Of a DNA stretch of 64,000 bases, positions 26,968 to 37,400 are shown one piece after another. The position numbers and the translations under genes were made by a program. Each line of letters opens with the position of its first letter. Positions within the stretch are counted from its first letter, which is position 1. Below the pieces are notes generated by a model. It did no database searches. It was given only the letters and a program-made list of their open reading frames with translations, and had not been told where the DNA came from. The stretch comes from Craspedostauros australis (Eukaryota > Bacillariophyta > Bacillariophyceae > Mastogloiales > Achnanthaceae), in NCBI GenBank assembly GCA_026770025.1, contig JAMXDE010000025.1, forward strand, positions 186,001 to 250,000, read 5' to 3'.

Positions 26968-29694
26968 ATGACACAACCGCAGAATCTGGAGATGTCCATG
27001 ACATGGAACAACATCGCAATTGCCGCCGACGACGATGATGATGAGGGTGGCAAAGTGAAGAAGACGCCGCGCTTCAAGTTCAAGACGAAGGAGCAGGCCA
27101 TGACAGCGGCGGCGTCGTTCGCAGAGACCAAGAAAAAGACCTCGCTCGATGACCATCTGCAATCGAAGCCGAGCAGACGCGGAGACCGCAGCGTCGTTTC
27201 GAAGGAGTCCACAGCCACGAGCAAGAGCAAGAAGAAGAAGAAAAAGAAGAAGTCTGTCGATTCATCCTCATCGTCGGATGTCGGCGAATCGCTGTGGAAC
27301 CATCTGGCCAAGAAGGAGGATCCGTCTGCCAACACGCCATCGCAATCGACGCAGCTGACGGCACCGTTGAGTCCCTCGTCGTCGACGTGCGATCGGGCGG
27401 ATGATGATAGTGAAGAGGAGGATGTCGTGTCAAAGCAGGAGCGATTGAAACGTGCTCGGCAACGGCGGTTGTCACGTGGAGATGCGGGCAAGCGGCGATC
27501 CGGGGGGCAGCCGCAACGGACCACCGTCTTTCAATCTGGCGACGACGATGATGATGATGACAACATTGACGATAACGATGACATTGATGACAACGATGAT
27601 GATGATGATGATGATATCGATGATGAGAAGGATCTCTTCGTCTTCAAGAAACCAAAGAAGGTCTACGGCAGGAGCAACAGCAAGGGCAACACTAACAGCA
27701 ACAGCAACGACACCAGCATCACCAATCTGCACATGTCCAACGCAGAATCCATGCAAGGGTCTTCCTTCATGGTGGATTCCGAACAGGACTCCGATATCGA
27801 GCGATCCGCCATGTCTTCATCGGGCGGACGCAAGAATGGGTTGCGCAAGTCTTCGGCGCGCATCAAAAAGAAGAAGAAGAAGAAGAAGAGCAGCGACCTC
27901 ATGTCTTCGGATGACGATGACGACTACGAGCAGGAGATGCGCCAATCGTCGCATCATCGCAGATCCGTCTCGCGACCTGCTTCCGATGATGAAGCTGGCG
28001 ATGCCACCAACAACGGCTCGCAGCATCGCAGACTGCGCAAGTTGCGTCAGGTCTCGCGGCAAGGCGACGACATGGACAGCGGCATCTCCACCGATGAGGA
28101 CGGCCCGGCCTCGTCACGCCATGGCAGACGCAAGAGCAAGACGTCTTCTTCCAGCGCGCACAACAGATCGTCGTCATCCGGAGCCAAGAAGCTGCGCAAG
28201 AAGACCAAACCCATGAGCGACACCGACACCGGCCTCTCCACGGACGACGACATCGACGAGGATCCCATTCCCACGCGCAGCAGCTCTCATCATCGCAAAT
28301 CCAGGAAACCGCGCAAGAAGTCATCCGCGGATGCCAGCGACGATGATGAGATCATCGAAGATATTCCAGGATTCAAGGCCGTCATCCGCCATGCGCCCAC
28401 GACACCAACCTCCTCGCGTCACAAGCGCACAGTGCGCAATGCCGAGGATTTGGATCTGCTCCAACTCCAGAAATCCATGATGCAGCAGCCGGACAAGAAC
28501 AGCGGCACGGCCATGGGCAAGGTCGTTCTCACCGTCACGCCCACGGGCGGCAGCCAGCACAAGCGTCGGTTGACGGGATCCAGACGCGCGGGACGCAGCA
28601 TCGATGTCCTCAACTCGCACTCCACGCACGCCCCAACGCAGCAGGCGCCCATGGGTCTGTCGGCTGCCACGACGCATAACAGCGGCAGTCTGCGGGCGGG
28701 ACGACGATCCGTCTCGTTCCCGCCGCAGCTTGATAACAATCTCAGTCGCAGTGTGCATGGTCGCAGACCGCAGCAGCTTGATAACAGTCTCAATCGCAGT
28801 GTGCATGGTCGCAGACCGCAGCAGGACGAGGTTTCCGATCTGCGTACTCCCATGTCCAACAGCGTGCACGGGGCCAGGCGCAAGCTGCGTGGATCCAGGT
28901 CGACGCCGGAGTTCGCGCAGCAGACACCCAGCGGTCGTCGCAAACCACGCACGAACACCGCCAATGCGCAGTTCGCCACCATCCAGCCGGCCGGTCGACC
29001 CAGGCCACCGCCGCCGCGGCAGCAAGAGGAGATTCCGTTGCCACCAGCCTTCCGGCAACTCCAAACGCCCATGCGACGCAACTTAAAGTCCGAACCCATC
29101 TTGGGTGCCCGCAAACGGCAGCCACCTGCCAACAACAACAAGAATGCAACCTTCCTTCTCAAGCCATCCACCAAGGATCGTGTCGCGTCGTCGGAGAATC
29201 CGGCGCGTCCTTCCGTAGTGCAGAAGCAGAAGGACGAGCAGATGCGCCGCGAACAGGCAAAACCGGCAACCGTCCTGCGCAACAAGGTCGGGGGCATCGC
29301 AGCACGCCGCAAGGTCCGTCCACCCACGGAACACCGTCGATCGACGTCCGTATCGCGTCGTCGTCCATCGGCCGCGCCACAACCACAAGCCCAATACATC
29401 CCGGCCTGGAAATTGCGAGAATCGCTGAAACACAGCGACCATGAGCGTCAACCACGTCCCGTGCATGCACGCGCTCCCGATCCCAGCCTGCCACCGGCCT
29501 TCCGCACCATGTCGATGCACACGGCTCAACCATGTCGTCGCAAGACGGCACCGCCCTATCTCATGTCGCGCACGTCACGTGAAGCCATGGCCAAGGAGAA
29601 GCAAACACGCCGCAGCGACGTGGCCAATTCCATGACCAACATCCTGTCCGCCGAAGAAGATGGGGTTGCCAATCAACAGCGCATCCGACGATGA
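26968..29694 (+). CDS. Lys/Ser/Asp-rich low-complexity protein
   Basis: The open frame begins at 26884 with GTG; the first ATG is at 26968 in good context (acaaccATGaca), giving 908 residues. The protein is almost entirely low complexity: poly-Lys tracts (IKKKKKKKKSSD), poly-Asp tracts (27541-27627), Ser/Arg stretches, and repeated DSGISTDED / DTGLSTDDD motifs. A 45-48 bp tandem duplication encodes NxLxRSVHGRRPQQ twice (28725-28825). The motif LPPAFR occurs twice in the C-terminal part. There is no signal peptide or membrane segment. It resembles disordered nuclear or cytoskeletal proteins in composition, but no family is recognised. It ends 86 bp from the convergent gene at 29781. Confidence 0.8.
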   Translation: MTQPQNLEMSMTWNNIAIAADDDDDEGGKVKKTPRFKFKTKEQAMTAAASFAETKKKTSLDDHLQSKPSRRGDRSVVSKESTATSKSKKKKKKKKSVDSSSSSDVGESLWNHLAKKEDPSANTPSQSTQLTAPLSPSSSTCDRADDDSEEEDVVSKQERLKRARQRRLSRGDAGKRRSGGQPQRTTVFQSGDDDDDDDNIDDNDDIDDNDDDDDDDIDDEKDLFVFKKPKKVYGRSNSKGNTNSNSNDTSITNLHMSNAESMQGSSFMVDSEQDSDIERSAMSSSGGRKNGLRKSSARIKKKKKKKKSSDLMSSDDDDDYEQEMRQSSHHRRSVSRPASDDEAGDATNNGSQHRRLRKLRQVSRQGDDMDSGISTDEDGPASSRHGRRKSKTSSSSAHNRSSSSGAKKLRKKTKPMSDTDTGLSTDDDIDEDPIPTRSSSHHRKSRKPRKKSSADASDDDEIIEDIPGFKAVIRHAPTTPTSSRHKRTVRNAEDLDLLQLQKSMMQQPDKNSGTAMGKVVLTVTPTGGSQHKRRLTGSRRAGRSIDVLNSHSTHAPTQQAPMGLSAATTHNSGSLRAGRRSVSFPPQLDNNLSRSVHGRRPQQLDNSLNRSVHGRRPQQDEVSDLRTPMSNSVHGARRKLRGSRSTPEFAQQTPSGRRKPRTNTANAQFATIQPAGRPRPPPPRQQEEIPLPPAFRQLQTPMRRNLKSEPILGARKRQPPANNNKNATFLLKPSTKDRVASSENPARPSVVQKQKDEQMRREQAKPATVLRNKVGGIAARRKVRPPTEHRRSTSVSRRRPSAAPQPQAQYIPAWKLRESLKHSDHERQPRPVHARAPDPSLPPAFRTMSMHTAQPCRRKTAPPYLMSRTSREAMAKEKQTRRSDVANSMTNILSAEEDGVANQQRIRR

Positions 29695-29780
29695 TGCACA
29701 TCGTACGATACATGACTCATAAATAGAAATACCATTACACTGTATGATACAGTACTGTATTGTGTAGCTATAACATTCAT

Positions 29781-32700
29781 TTATGATTGCAAACTGGGCA
29801 ACGCCGATAGAAAGTCCAACGGCAGTTCCGGACGTGAACTCAATCGGAAGCTTGCCGGACGTTGCATCTCGAACTGCTGTCGGATGGTCTGGATGGGAGG
29901 AGGGACCTGGATGTCCAGCAGCTCGGTTGCTGTTAACTTGGTCGCGGCTTTCTTGTCGTCGTTGGCACCGTTGTCGTTCTTGTTGTCGTCGCTCAAGTAA
30001 TCATCCATGCGTCGGCTGGGATGTCCTGAGAAGGAGTGACGACGTTCGACTTGGGACGACGATTGCCTGCGGGATTTACTGCCGGAACGTTTCTTGCTCT
30101 TCGATGAGGAACGGTGTCGCTGCGTGTCTTTGCTGCGTCGCGACGATTTGCCACGTGATGAGGCACGCTTCTTGCGACGGCGCTTATCGGTGCCGTCCTT
30201 CTTTTTGGAGAAGGATCTTGGTTTGCGCACCTCGTCCTCTTCGCTGCTCTTCTTCTTTTTGCTGCGATGCGAGAAGGATTTTGGTTTGCGAACGGCTTCG
30301 TCGTCGTTGCTCTTCTTCTTTCTCGAGGATCGATGCGAGAAGGATCTGGGTTTTCGAACTACTTCGTCGTCGTCGTCGTCGTGATCGCTGGCGTCGTCCC
30401 TCTTGCCGTTCTTCTTCTTGGATGGCGGGACGGAAGATGGTCGCATTCGGATCTTCTTGGCCTTTTTCGGCTTCTTGGATGATCCCTTCGATCTGGCCTT
30501 GGAGGATGTGGTCTGATCTTCTTCGTTATCGTCATTGTCGCCGTCGCTTGCCTCGGTGTCGCTGTGTTTGTATCCCAAGCTCAGGTAGGATTGCACGGCT
30601 TCGGTGAACTCTTCTTCGTCCAAGTCGATTTTGTACTGTGCGGGGTTGGAGACCTTCTTGGGACTTGTGGATATGCGAGGTGGAATGACGTCGTCATCGT
30701 CAGAGGAGGAGGACTTGGAGGATTCGTCGCTGTTGTCGTACTGCCGCAGGGTACCAAAGTTGGATCGGATCTTCTTCTTCTTTTTCTCCGCCTTCGTGGG
30801 TGTCTTGACCACTCCGACGGGCTCCTTGCTGATCTTCTCCAGGTAGTCGTTCATGGCCTCCGTGAATCGAATCTCGGCCTCGATCGATTCCACCTCCGGC
30901 TGCTCCGGTACGTCCTCGATGATGCCATACTTCTCCAATGAGGCAGTCGCGGCAGCCTGGCCATTGCTTTTGGCATTGTCGCTGGCACCGCCGTAGCTAT
31001 CCAACTTCTTCGTTCCGGCTGGGTCCTGCGATTCCTTGATGTTCGCTCGCTTCCACTTTTCCTTCAAGAATTCGGGGCACTGGACGACTTCTTTCTTCGT
31101 CATCGCCATCATCTTGGCGTCGTGCTGCTCTCGTGCCGTGGCTCGGTCTGCTTCGTATTCCTCCTCCGCTAGCTGAATGAACTGGTCGACGATGTACAGC
31201 ACCTTGGCCGTGCCCTTTCGTTGTTCGGTTCTAGTGATTCGGGATGGTGATGGCTGGATCATTGGTTCACCGTCAGGGTGCTCTTCGATCTCAATCTCGT
31301 CTTCAGTTTCAGATTCAGCTTCGCTGTCACCTTCAGAGTTTTCAGTCTCATCTTCGCGGTCATCTTCAAGATCACTGTCGTCATCGTCGTCGCTCTCCTT
31401 ATCGCTCTCGTTGTCATGAGCACTGCCATCAACCACTTCTTCCATGTCATCCAGAAGAATCTCGCTGATGTGCTTGGACTTCTCGTTCTGCACCAACCCC
31501 CGATCATCGACGATCTGTTCCTCGGGGTCTTTCGCCTTCTGCTGCTGGTGTTGCTGCTGGTGCATCCTGCGTCGCATTTCTTCGAATCGATCTTCGTGAG
31601 GCTCCTGCTGCAGCTGCCCTTCCTTCTGTTGAACGGGCGTATTTGGTTCTGACGATTGTTCGGCAATCGCTGTCATCGGCGGCGGTGGATATGGCATGTT
31701 GTGAATAATGGCGTCGCGCAGATCTATATTGGCGGGCAAGTCCCCGCCGAATAAGTCCGCTTGAATTCGTTCATGGAGCTTGTTGTGCCGGCTGCTCCCG
31801 CTCTCTGTCTCTGGGGATAGATACATGCTACCTCGGCTGCGTTCAGAACGAAACAGCGAGCGGAAGGTGGCGCTGTGTTCCGTGAATTCGTTGTCGGTGG
31901 AAAGGGACATGCTGTGACCTTCGGATGTGGAAGGTGACTTCAGCAGGAGCTGTGCCAGATGGTCCGTCATCTCAATTTGCTCCTGGCTGGACATTTGGTG
32001 GTATTGCTCGATCAATGCTCTGTGAGAATCGTGCAGTGCATCGGCCTCATCATGATCATCGTCGTCACTATGGTCGCCATCATCGCTGTAGTCGTCCTTC
32101 AAGACTTCATGGGCTGGCCGTTGCTCTGGTGGGTCTTCCTTCTTGATGGAGATGTAGGTGTCGTCATAAAATTCATCGTGGTAGCTGTCCTCATCATGAT
32201 CGCGGTCATGGTGGAGGTCACGATCAGTGTGTGAACCATCATCAAGCGAGTATTGATCATGGCTCGAGTCTTCATCGCGGTGGTGATCATGACCATCATG
32301 CTCGTACGATTCTATCGAATCATGGTCCTCACGTCCATGCGCATGTGGGCCCTTGTCCAACCCGCCGACGATATCAAAATCTTGATCACTTTGCATCGAC
32401 TCATGAAAGGTATTGAGGTTGTCGTCGGATGCTTCGGAGCCATCTTCATGGGGCGATGTCACACGCACGGCATGTTCGGTTCCGCCATGGGCATCCCACC
32501 ATTCGGAGTCATGTTCTGAAGTTATGATTTCGGACGGTGGGAATGGATTGTCGTCTTCATCGTTGTCGCTGGAGCAAGATGAGGAGGACGACGACGATGA
32601 CGATTCTTCGTCGGAATCCAAGGAACATTCTTCATGGTCACTATCCTCGGGATTTCGCAATGGCGATACCACAGGATGATGGTGGATTTCCACATTGCGG

Positions 32701-33374
32701 TTGGCGAAATGATCTCTCTCCGATGTGTTGTCGTCGTTGTTATCATCATGGTTGCCGTGATGGTCATTGTCGTCATTTTTCTCGTCACCATTGCCGTCAC
32801 TGTCATCTATCAACTCCTGTTGTTCTGATCCATCCATCTCGCTGTCGCTGTCATTCGTGAGCTTTTGGGGTGATGCGAAGATGTGCTCTTCCTGATCGTC
32901 GTATTCAATGTTTCCAGTGCCAGCATCGTGATCAGGATCGTCATGTTGACGCTCCGATATCATCTCGGGTGGATCGACCGTACTGGAGTCGATTCGATAG
33001 TCATCATCTAGATCGTTGTCTTCATCAAAGTCATCGGCCGATGCCACCTCATGCGGACTGCTGTAATCGTCGGCATGGACGATATCTTCCATATCATCTT
33101 GACCAGCCTGGAACACCGTCACGTTGCGTCCGTGTTCTGAATTGACCCAGGGATCATCGGACTGCTCGGCCCATTTCCCGAGATCACGCTGCGAGTCGAT
33201 CTTTTCGAAGACCCGGTCATGATCTGGAATGGTATCATCGGCATGCTCGGTTTCGTCTGCATCGTTATCGTACATTCCACCGAAGGCGCTTTCATCGTCT
33301 TCCAAATCGCTGACGTCACCTTCTTCGGCGGTGTAAGGGCTGGCAACGTCGCCATCTTCATGGTCGGGTGGCAA
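29781..33374 (-). CDS. C-terminal part of large acidic/basic host gene split by the copia element
   Basis: This 1,197-codon ORF is open up to the target-site duplication at 33376-33380 and has no ATG start of its own there. Its first codons (LPPDHEDGDV) continue in phase from the ORF ending at the other side of the retrotransposon. The N-terminal half is very Asp/Glu/His/Ser-rich. The motif F-T-E-A-x-x-x-Y-L occurs twice (FTEAMNDYL and FTEAVQSYL), suggesting a duplicated helical module. The C-terminal quarter is Lys/Arg/Ser-rich with repeats such as RKPRSFSHRSSRKKKS. The protein is probably disordered and possibly nuclear. With the copia element in place, this half is cut off from its start codon. 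Confidence 0.75.
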   Translation of the reverse strand: MPPDHEDGDVASPYTAEEGDVSDLEDDESAFGGMYDNDADETEHADDTIPDHDRVFEKIDSQRDLGKWAEQSDDPWVNSEHGRNVTVFQAGQDDMEDIVHADDYSSPHEVASADDFDEDNDLDDDYRIDSSTVDPPEMISERQHDDPDHDAGTGNIEYDDQEEHIFASPQKLTNDSDSEMDGSEQQELIDDSDGNGDEKNDDNDHHGNHDDNNDDNTSERDHFANRNVEIHHHPVVSPLRNPEDSDHEECSLDSDEESSSSSSSSSCSSDNDEDDNPFPPSEIITSEHDSEWWDAHGGTEHAVRVTSPHEDGSEASDDNLNTFHESMQSDQDFDIVGGLDKGPHAHGREDHDSIESYEHDGHDHHRDEDSSHDQYSLDDGSHTDRDLHHDRDHDEDSYHDEFYDDTYISIKKEDPPEQRPAHEVLKDDYSDDGDHSDDDDHDEADALHDSHRALIEQYHQMSSQEQIEMTDHLAQLLLKSPSTSEGHSMSLSTDNEFTEHSATFRSLFRSERSRGSMYLSPETESGSSRHNKLHERIQADLFGGDLPANIDLRDAIIHNMPYPPPPMTAIAEQSSEPNTPVQQKEGQLQQEPHEDRFEEMRRRMHQQQHQQQKAKDPEEQIVDDRGLVQNEKSKHISEILLDDMEEVVDGSAHDNESDKESDDDDDSDLEDDREDETENSEGDSEAESETEDEIEIEEHPDGEPMIQPSPSRITRTEQRKGTAKVLYIVDQFIQLAEEEYEADRATAREQHDAKMMAMTKKEVVQCPEFLKEKWKRANIKESQDPAGTKKLDSYGGASDNAKSNGQAAATASLEKYGIIEDVPEQPEVESIEAEIRFTEAMNDYLEKISKEPVGVVKTPTKAEKKKKKIRSNFGTLRQYDNSDESSKSSSSDDDDVIPPRISTSPKKVSNPAQYKIDLDEEEFTEAVQSYLSLGYKHSDTEASDGDNDDNEEDQTTSSKARSKGSSKKPKKAKKIRMRPSSVPPSKKKNGKRDDASDHDDDDDEVVRKPRSFSHRSSRKKKSNDDEAVRKPKSFSHRSKKKKSSEEDEVRKPRSFSKKKDGTDKRRRKKRASSRGKSSRRSKDTQRHRSSSKSKKRSGSKSRRQSSSQVERRHSFSGHPSRRMDDYLSDDNKNDNGANDDKKAATKLTATELLDIQVPPPIQTIRQQFEMQRPASFRLSSRPELPLDFLSALPSLQS

Positions 33375-33375
33375 G

Positions 33376-33380
33376 GATGA
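33376..33380 (+). repeat. copia target-site duplication, left copy (GATGA)
   Basis: GATGA directly precedes the 5' LTR and is matched by GATGA at 42531-42535 after the 3' LTR. Five bp is the usual length for copia integrases. Confidence 0.93.
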
Positions 33381-34067
33381 AGTTGAGATTCAATGAGGGA
33401 CAGACTAGTACCGAACACGGTATCAACCCGATGGGAGAAATTCCTGTTTTGGCGCGAAATCTTCCGACTTGATTGACCACCAAACCTTTTTCTCCTCCTT
33501 TCTCTCCTCCATTCACGAATCCATCATGACTCAAACCTGACCGACCTGACTCACACCCCACCTGGGAACTATATGCTCTTCAGATCCTCCTTACTAAAAC
33601 TTATCTCGATTCCTTCATTGCTGATGACCACCACACTACCACCGTGGTCTCAGCATGCGTATCCAACTTGCTTCAACTCAAGCAATGGAATCCGAGTGTC
33701 AGCTTCAGCCACAGCCACTGCTTCATGACCGTCACCACTGATTGTCATGACCTACACTGCAGTGTAACTACATGTGCGGAGAGCAAGGTACTGTATTGAC
33801 TGTCTACTCTGTTGCACTGAATCAAGTGCATCAGTGCAGGGTCTCGCCAAGTTGTGTGGCATCGTTTCTTCACCCTACTAACACCAATAAGCTAACTCAT
33901 AATAACGGACAAGGATTAGCTACAAAGCACTCTACTTCTCATCGTTACAAGTTATAACTATTCAAACAGCACACCTCTCTTGAACTGCATCACACGGCTA
34001 TCCCGAAGCCGGCAGATTCACGAGGCATTCTCCACCGATTCGCGACGCCTACGCACGAATCCTAACT
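33381..34067 (+). repeat. 5' LTR of the complete copia element
   Basis: The two LTRs match from AGTTGAG at the start to CCTAACT at the end, 687 bp. The termini are AGTT...AACT, a 4-bp inverted repeat, and not TG...CA. A TATA-like ctatatgc lies near 33569-33576 and may be the promoter. Confidence 0.94.
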
Positions 34068-34084
34068 GGTAGCTGCGAGTGGTT
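34067..34084 (+). promoter_or_regulatory. putative primer-binding site
   Basis: TGGTAGC begins at the last LTR base. It is complementary to a tRNA 3' end of GCTACCA, as in initiator-Met tRNAs of several eukaryotes; the match weakens after that. The assignment rests on position and on the TGG start. Confidence 0.55.
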
Positions 34085-34494
34085 GCCAAATACTCTCTTA
34101 TCAACTCCACCGAGCATCTTCCTCTGCCAACCGATCGCAAGAGTCTCTCTGAGACGAAGCCAAAAGGCACAGCTCGAAGACCGAGCTTCCAACAAGGACC
34201 ACGTCCTCACCGCATGCATCTGATCTGAAATCAGATCCCCACCGCTCGAAAACCGAGCCACTCAAGAGGACAAAAGTCCCAGCTGAAGGTAAGCGACCCA
34301 AGGTCGAACTTCAGTAGCCTCTGCCAAAGCAAGCAATAACCGCACTCGCCGACCGAGTGCGAGCCCCTCCAAGCCTGCATCGAACTTCAGTGCACACCTT
34401 CCCAACGAAGTGAAGTCGAGCAAGAGCAAGAGAAGGCAAACAGATCGATCCCCTCGAAGTCCGAAGACTATTCGAGAAGTCCCCGTCATCCATC
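34085..34494 (+). other. untranslated leader of the copia element
   Basis: About 410 bp between the primer-binding site and the gag-pol ATG. No conserved ORF is present. It presumably carries packaging signals. Confidence 0.6.
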
Positions 34495-37400
34495 ATGGCG
34501 GAAGAGACAACTCCTGCCACGCTGGAAGAGCTGCAAGCGCAGCTCGAAGCGATCACGGTCGAGAACGCTCGCCTCACACAGGCGACGTTGGCGGCCGAAG
34601 CCGCTGCAGAAGCAGCAAACGCGGCCATAGCCACTGCCCAAGCAGCGGCGACAGCCACCACGACCCCAAGCCGTCCCGGTCTCGAGCGCAGCCGCTCCGC
34701 TGGCGACACAAGACCTCGAACGGAACAGTCCTTCCTCGGCGACAGCATCTTCGACATGGAAACCCCCATGCCCAAGAAGAGCAGAAAGTCAGAAGAGGAC
34801 AGCGAAGACGACGACCACGACCTCTCTGGGAAACCAACCGTTCCCATCATGGGAGGTATCCTCAAGCAAGGACGCAACTGGGTGCCCTGGACCGCAGGCG
34901 CGCCGAACGGGCATTGGACGGGCCTCCAAGACGAGTCACACACCAGGTGGACCAACTCTCAACAACAGAGAATCCTCCATAACGGTGCTGACTCAACCAA
35001 CCAGTCCAAGCGAGAGCAAGGACTCACCGACAAGTTCAAGAAAGGAGGGAACATCCAGCAGTTCATTCGCCTGGTGCGAAACCACATGGCAAGAACCGGA
35101 CTCCTCACCATGGCGTACATCGCTGACGCCAACGCAGAGTCAGGAATGACTTGCGTCTTGGACTCACCAGCCGCCTTCACTCTTGAAGATGCCACCAAGC
35201 ACTTCGACGAGTTCCATCTGAAGTGGGATCACTACGACGTCCAGAACAACGAGACAGCCTCAGCGTTCTTCCGTGACAGTCTTGATCCAGCCCTCGAAGA
35301 CCAACTCATGAACCGAATCGAGCCGAAGTTCCACGATAACTTCATCACTCTCTTCGTTGAGTTCATGAACAGCAACTCGGCCAACTCCTTGGATGAACAA
35401 GACGCCCTCGCAGCCAAGATCCGCGAAGTCAACTGCAGACGTTTTCCAAACGAGAACGTTGGTCTCATGGCAGTCCACCTCCGTGCTCTTTGCAAGCGCC
35501 TCGACGACGCCGGTCGCTTCGACCTTCGTCTCCTCCGAACGATCCTCGACGCCTTCCTGCAGGCTGGAGGACAGATCCGGTCTGGTGAACAGTACCGACG
35601 TCCTCTCTATGTGATGAAGGATAACCTTGAGGAAATCCTCATGCGTCTCCCCGTCTTCACGTACGAGTACGCTCGCCCCCAGCTTGCCGCAAAAGATCTC
35701 ACATGGATGGCAATCTGCAACAAGGCCGAGGCGTCGTACGAAAACGAAGTGCGCGGAAATCGCTGGCATGCCATCAGGCGTACCAGAGACAGCAACGTGC
35801 CCAGGTACTCGTACGCCAACAACGCCGTCCAGAATCCAAGCGCCAACGTTCTCGAGCAACACAAGGGTTTCTCCAAGAACGACGGAAGGAGAAACAACTT
35901 CAAGAAGCCCAAGGAACGCGACGCCAAACGCAACGCCAGCCAGGGCTGGTCGTCCAAAGCTCCCAAGCCCGGTGAACCACAGCGCAAGCTTGTCAACGAC
36001 AAGACTTTCATGTGGTGCGCCAAGTGCCGCCGCTGGCGTCTCTCGCACAACACTGAGAGTCATCAGGACAACTTCAAGTTCAAGGCGAAGGCAAAGGGCA
36101 AGCAAGCTCCCAAACAGGACAACCTCTCCATTGACATGGCTGCGTGGACATGCTTCACAGCCGCCTCCAGTCAAGACGAAGACACCTGGTGGTCTCTCGT
36201 CTGGAACCTCTTCACCTCCTTCAACTACTTCGGTAGCATCGTTGGAATGGTTCTCCTCTTCGCCTCACTCCAAGTCATCACTATCGGAGTAGAGTATGGG
36301 TGGTACATCGCGGCAGCAAATGCCTGGATGCTAATTGCCGTAACTCTACTACTCCTCCACACGAACGTACCACGAAGACCTGACTCAATCAACTCTGCTG
36401 ATCTAGTCTACAACAAGGCACGAGTCAAAGAACGGTACAAGCAAGTGCATAAACGTCCAACACACTTCAATGGAGCCGTGAAACGCAGTCTCTACGATCT
36501 CGTAATGGAAAGTCTCGACCCAGATGGACCCAAACCCGTGAACGTGTCGAAAGGAAACTCCCCACGAACAAAACGTGTGTGGCGTCCCCAGGCTCGGACC
36601 AAAACTCGCAATCACAGATCAAAACGTCGTCACTGGAACCAATCGAAAAATTCCACTTATGGTAAAAACCAAACACCCACGACAGCAAAATTGCCCCGCC
36701 AAGAAGGTCGCACCTCATCCATCTCACGAAATCTCTGGAGCCTGTACCCAACTCGCGGAATTGACTTGATGTATGATCGAAGTCAAAAGCAACAATGTGA
36801 CAATGACATGCCCGCACTACTCACTCTGCAAGGTCTAGCCTCCTTCTTCTCCAATCGCAATGCTTTCGCATCTCCAGCTAAAGCTGAGAGTTATCTCTCA
36901 CCCGATGCTCCATTCGAACTCGTTTGGGACAGCGGAGCATCAATTTCTGTGACAAATGACCTCAACGATTTCAGTTCTACTCCAAGTCCTCCACCAAGAC
37001 CGACCTTTCTCAACGGATTCCTCAAGAAAATCCAAGTGAATGCGTTGGGAACCGTCGAATGGTATGTCCTTGATGTAACTGGAAGCCCTCGCAAATTGCG
37101 ACTGCCTGCTTTCCATGTTCCCGAATCAAAGGTCAAGCTAATCAGCACTTCCAGTCTCCTTGAAGAGTATCAGGGCGAAACGATCGTTTTCAACAAATCC
37201 TCCTGCAAACTCAGCGGAATCCTGGGAAACGACGATCGCAACGCAATCGTAGCGAATTACAAGAAGTCCACAAGGCTACCAACATCAGTCGGCTACAGTG
37301 CCAACAACATCCATGACGTGCCAGCTGCACTAACTTCCATCGTCTCCACCGTGTCGGACCACAACGTGAACCTCACCCAACCGCAAAAGGAACTTCTTCG

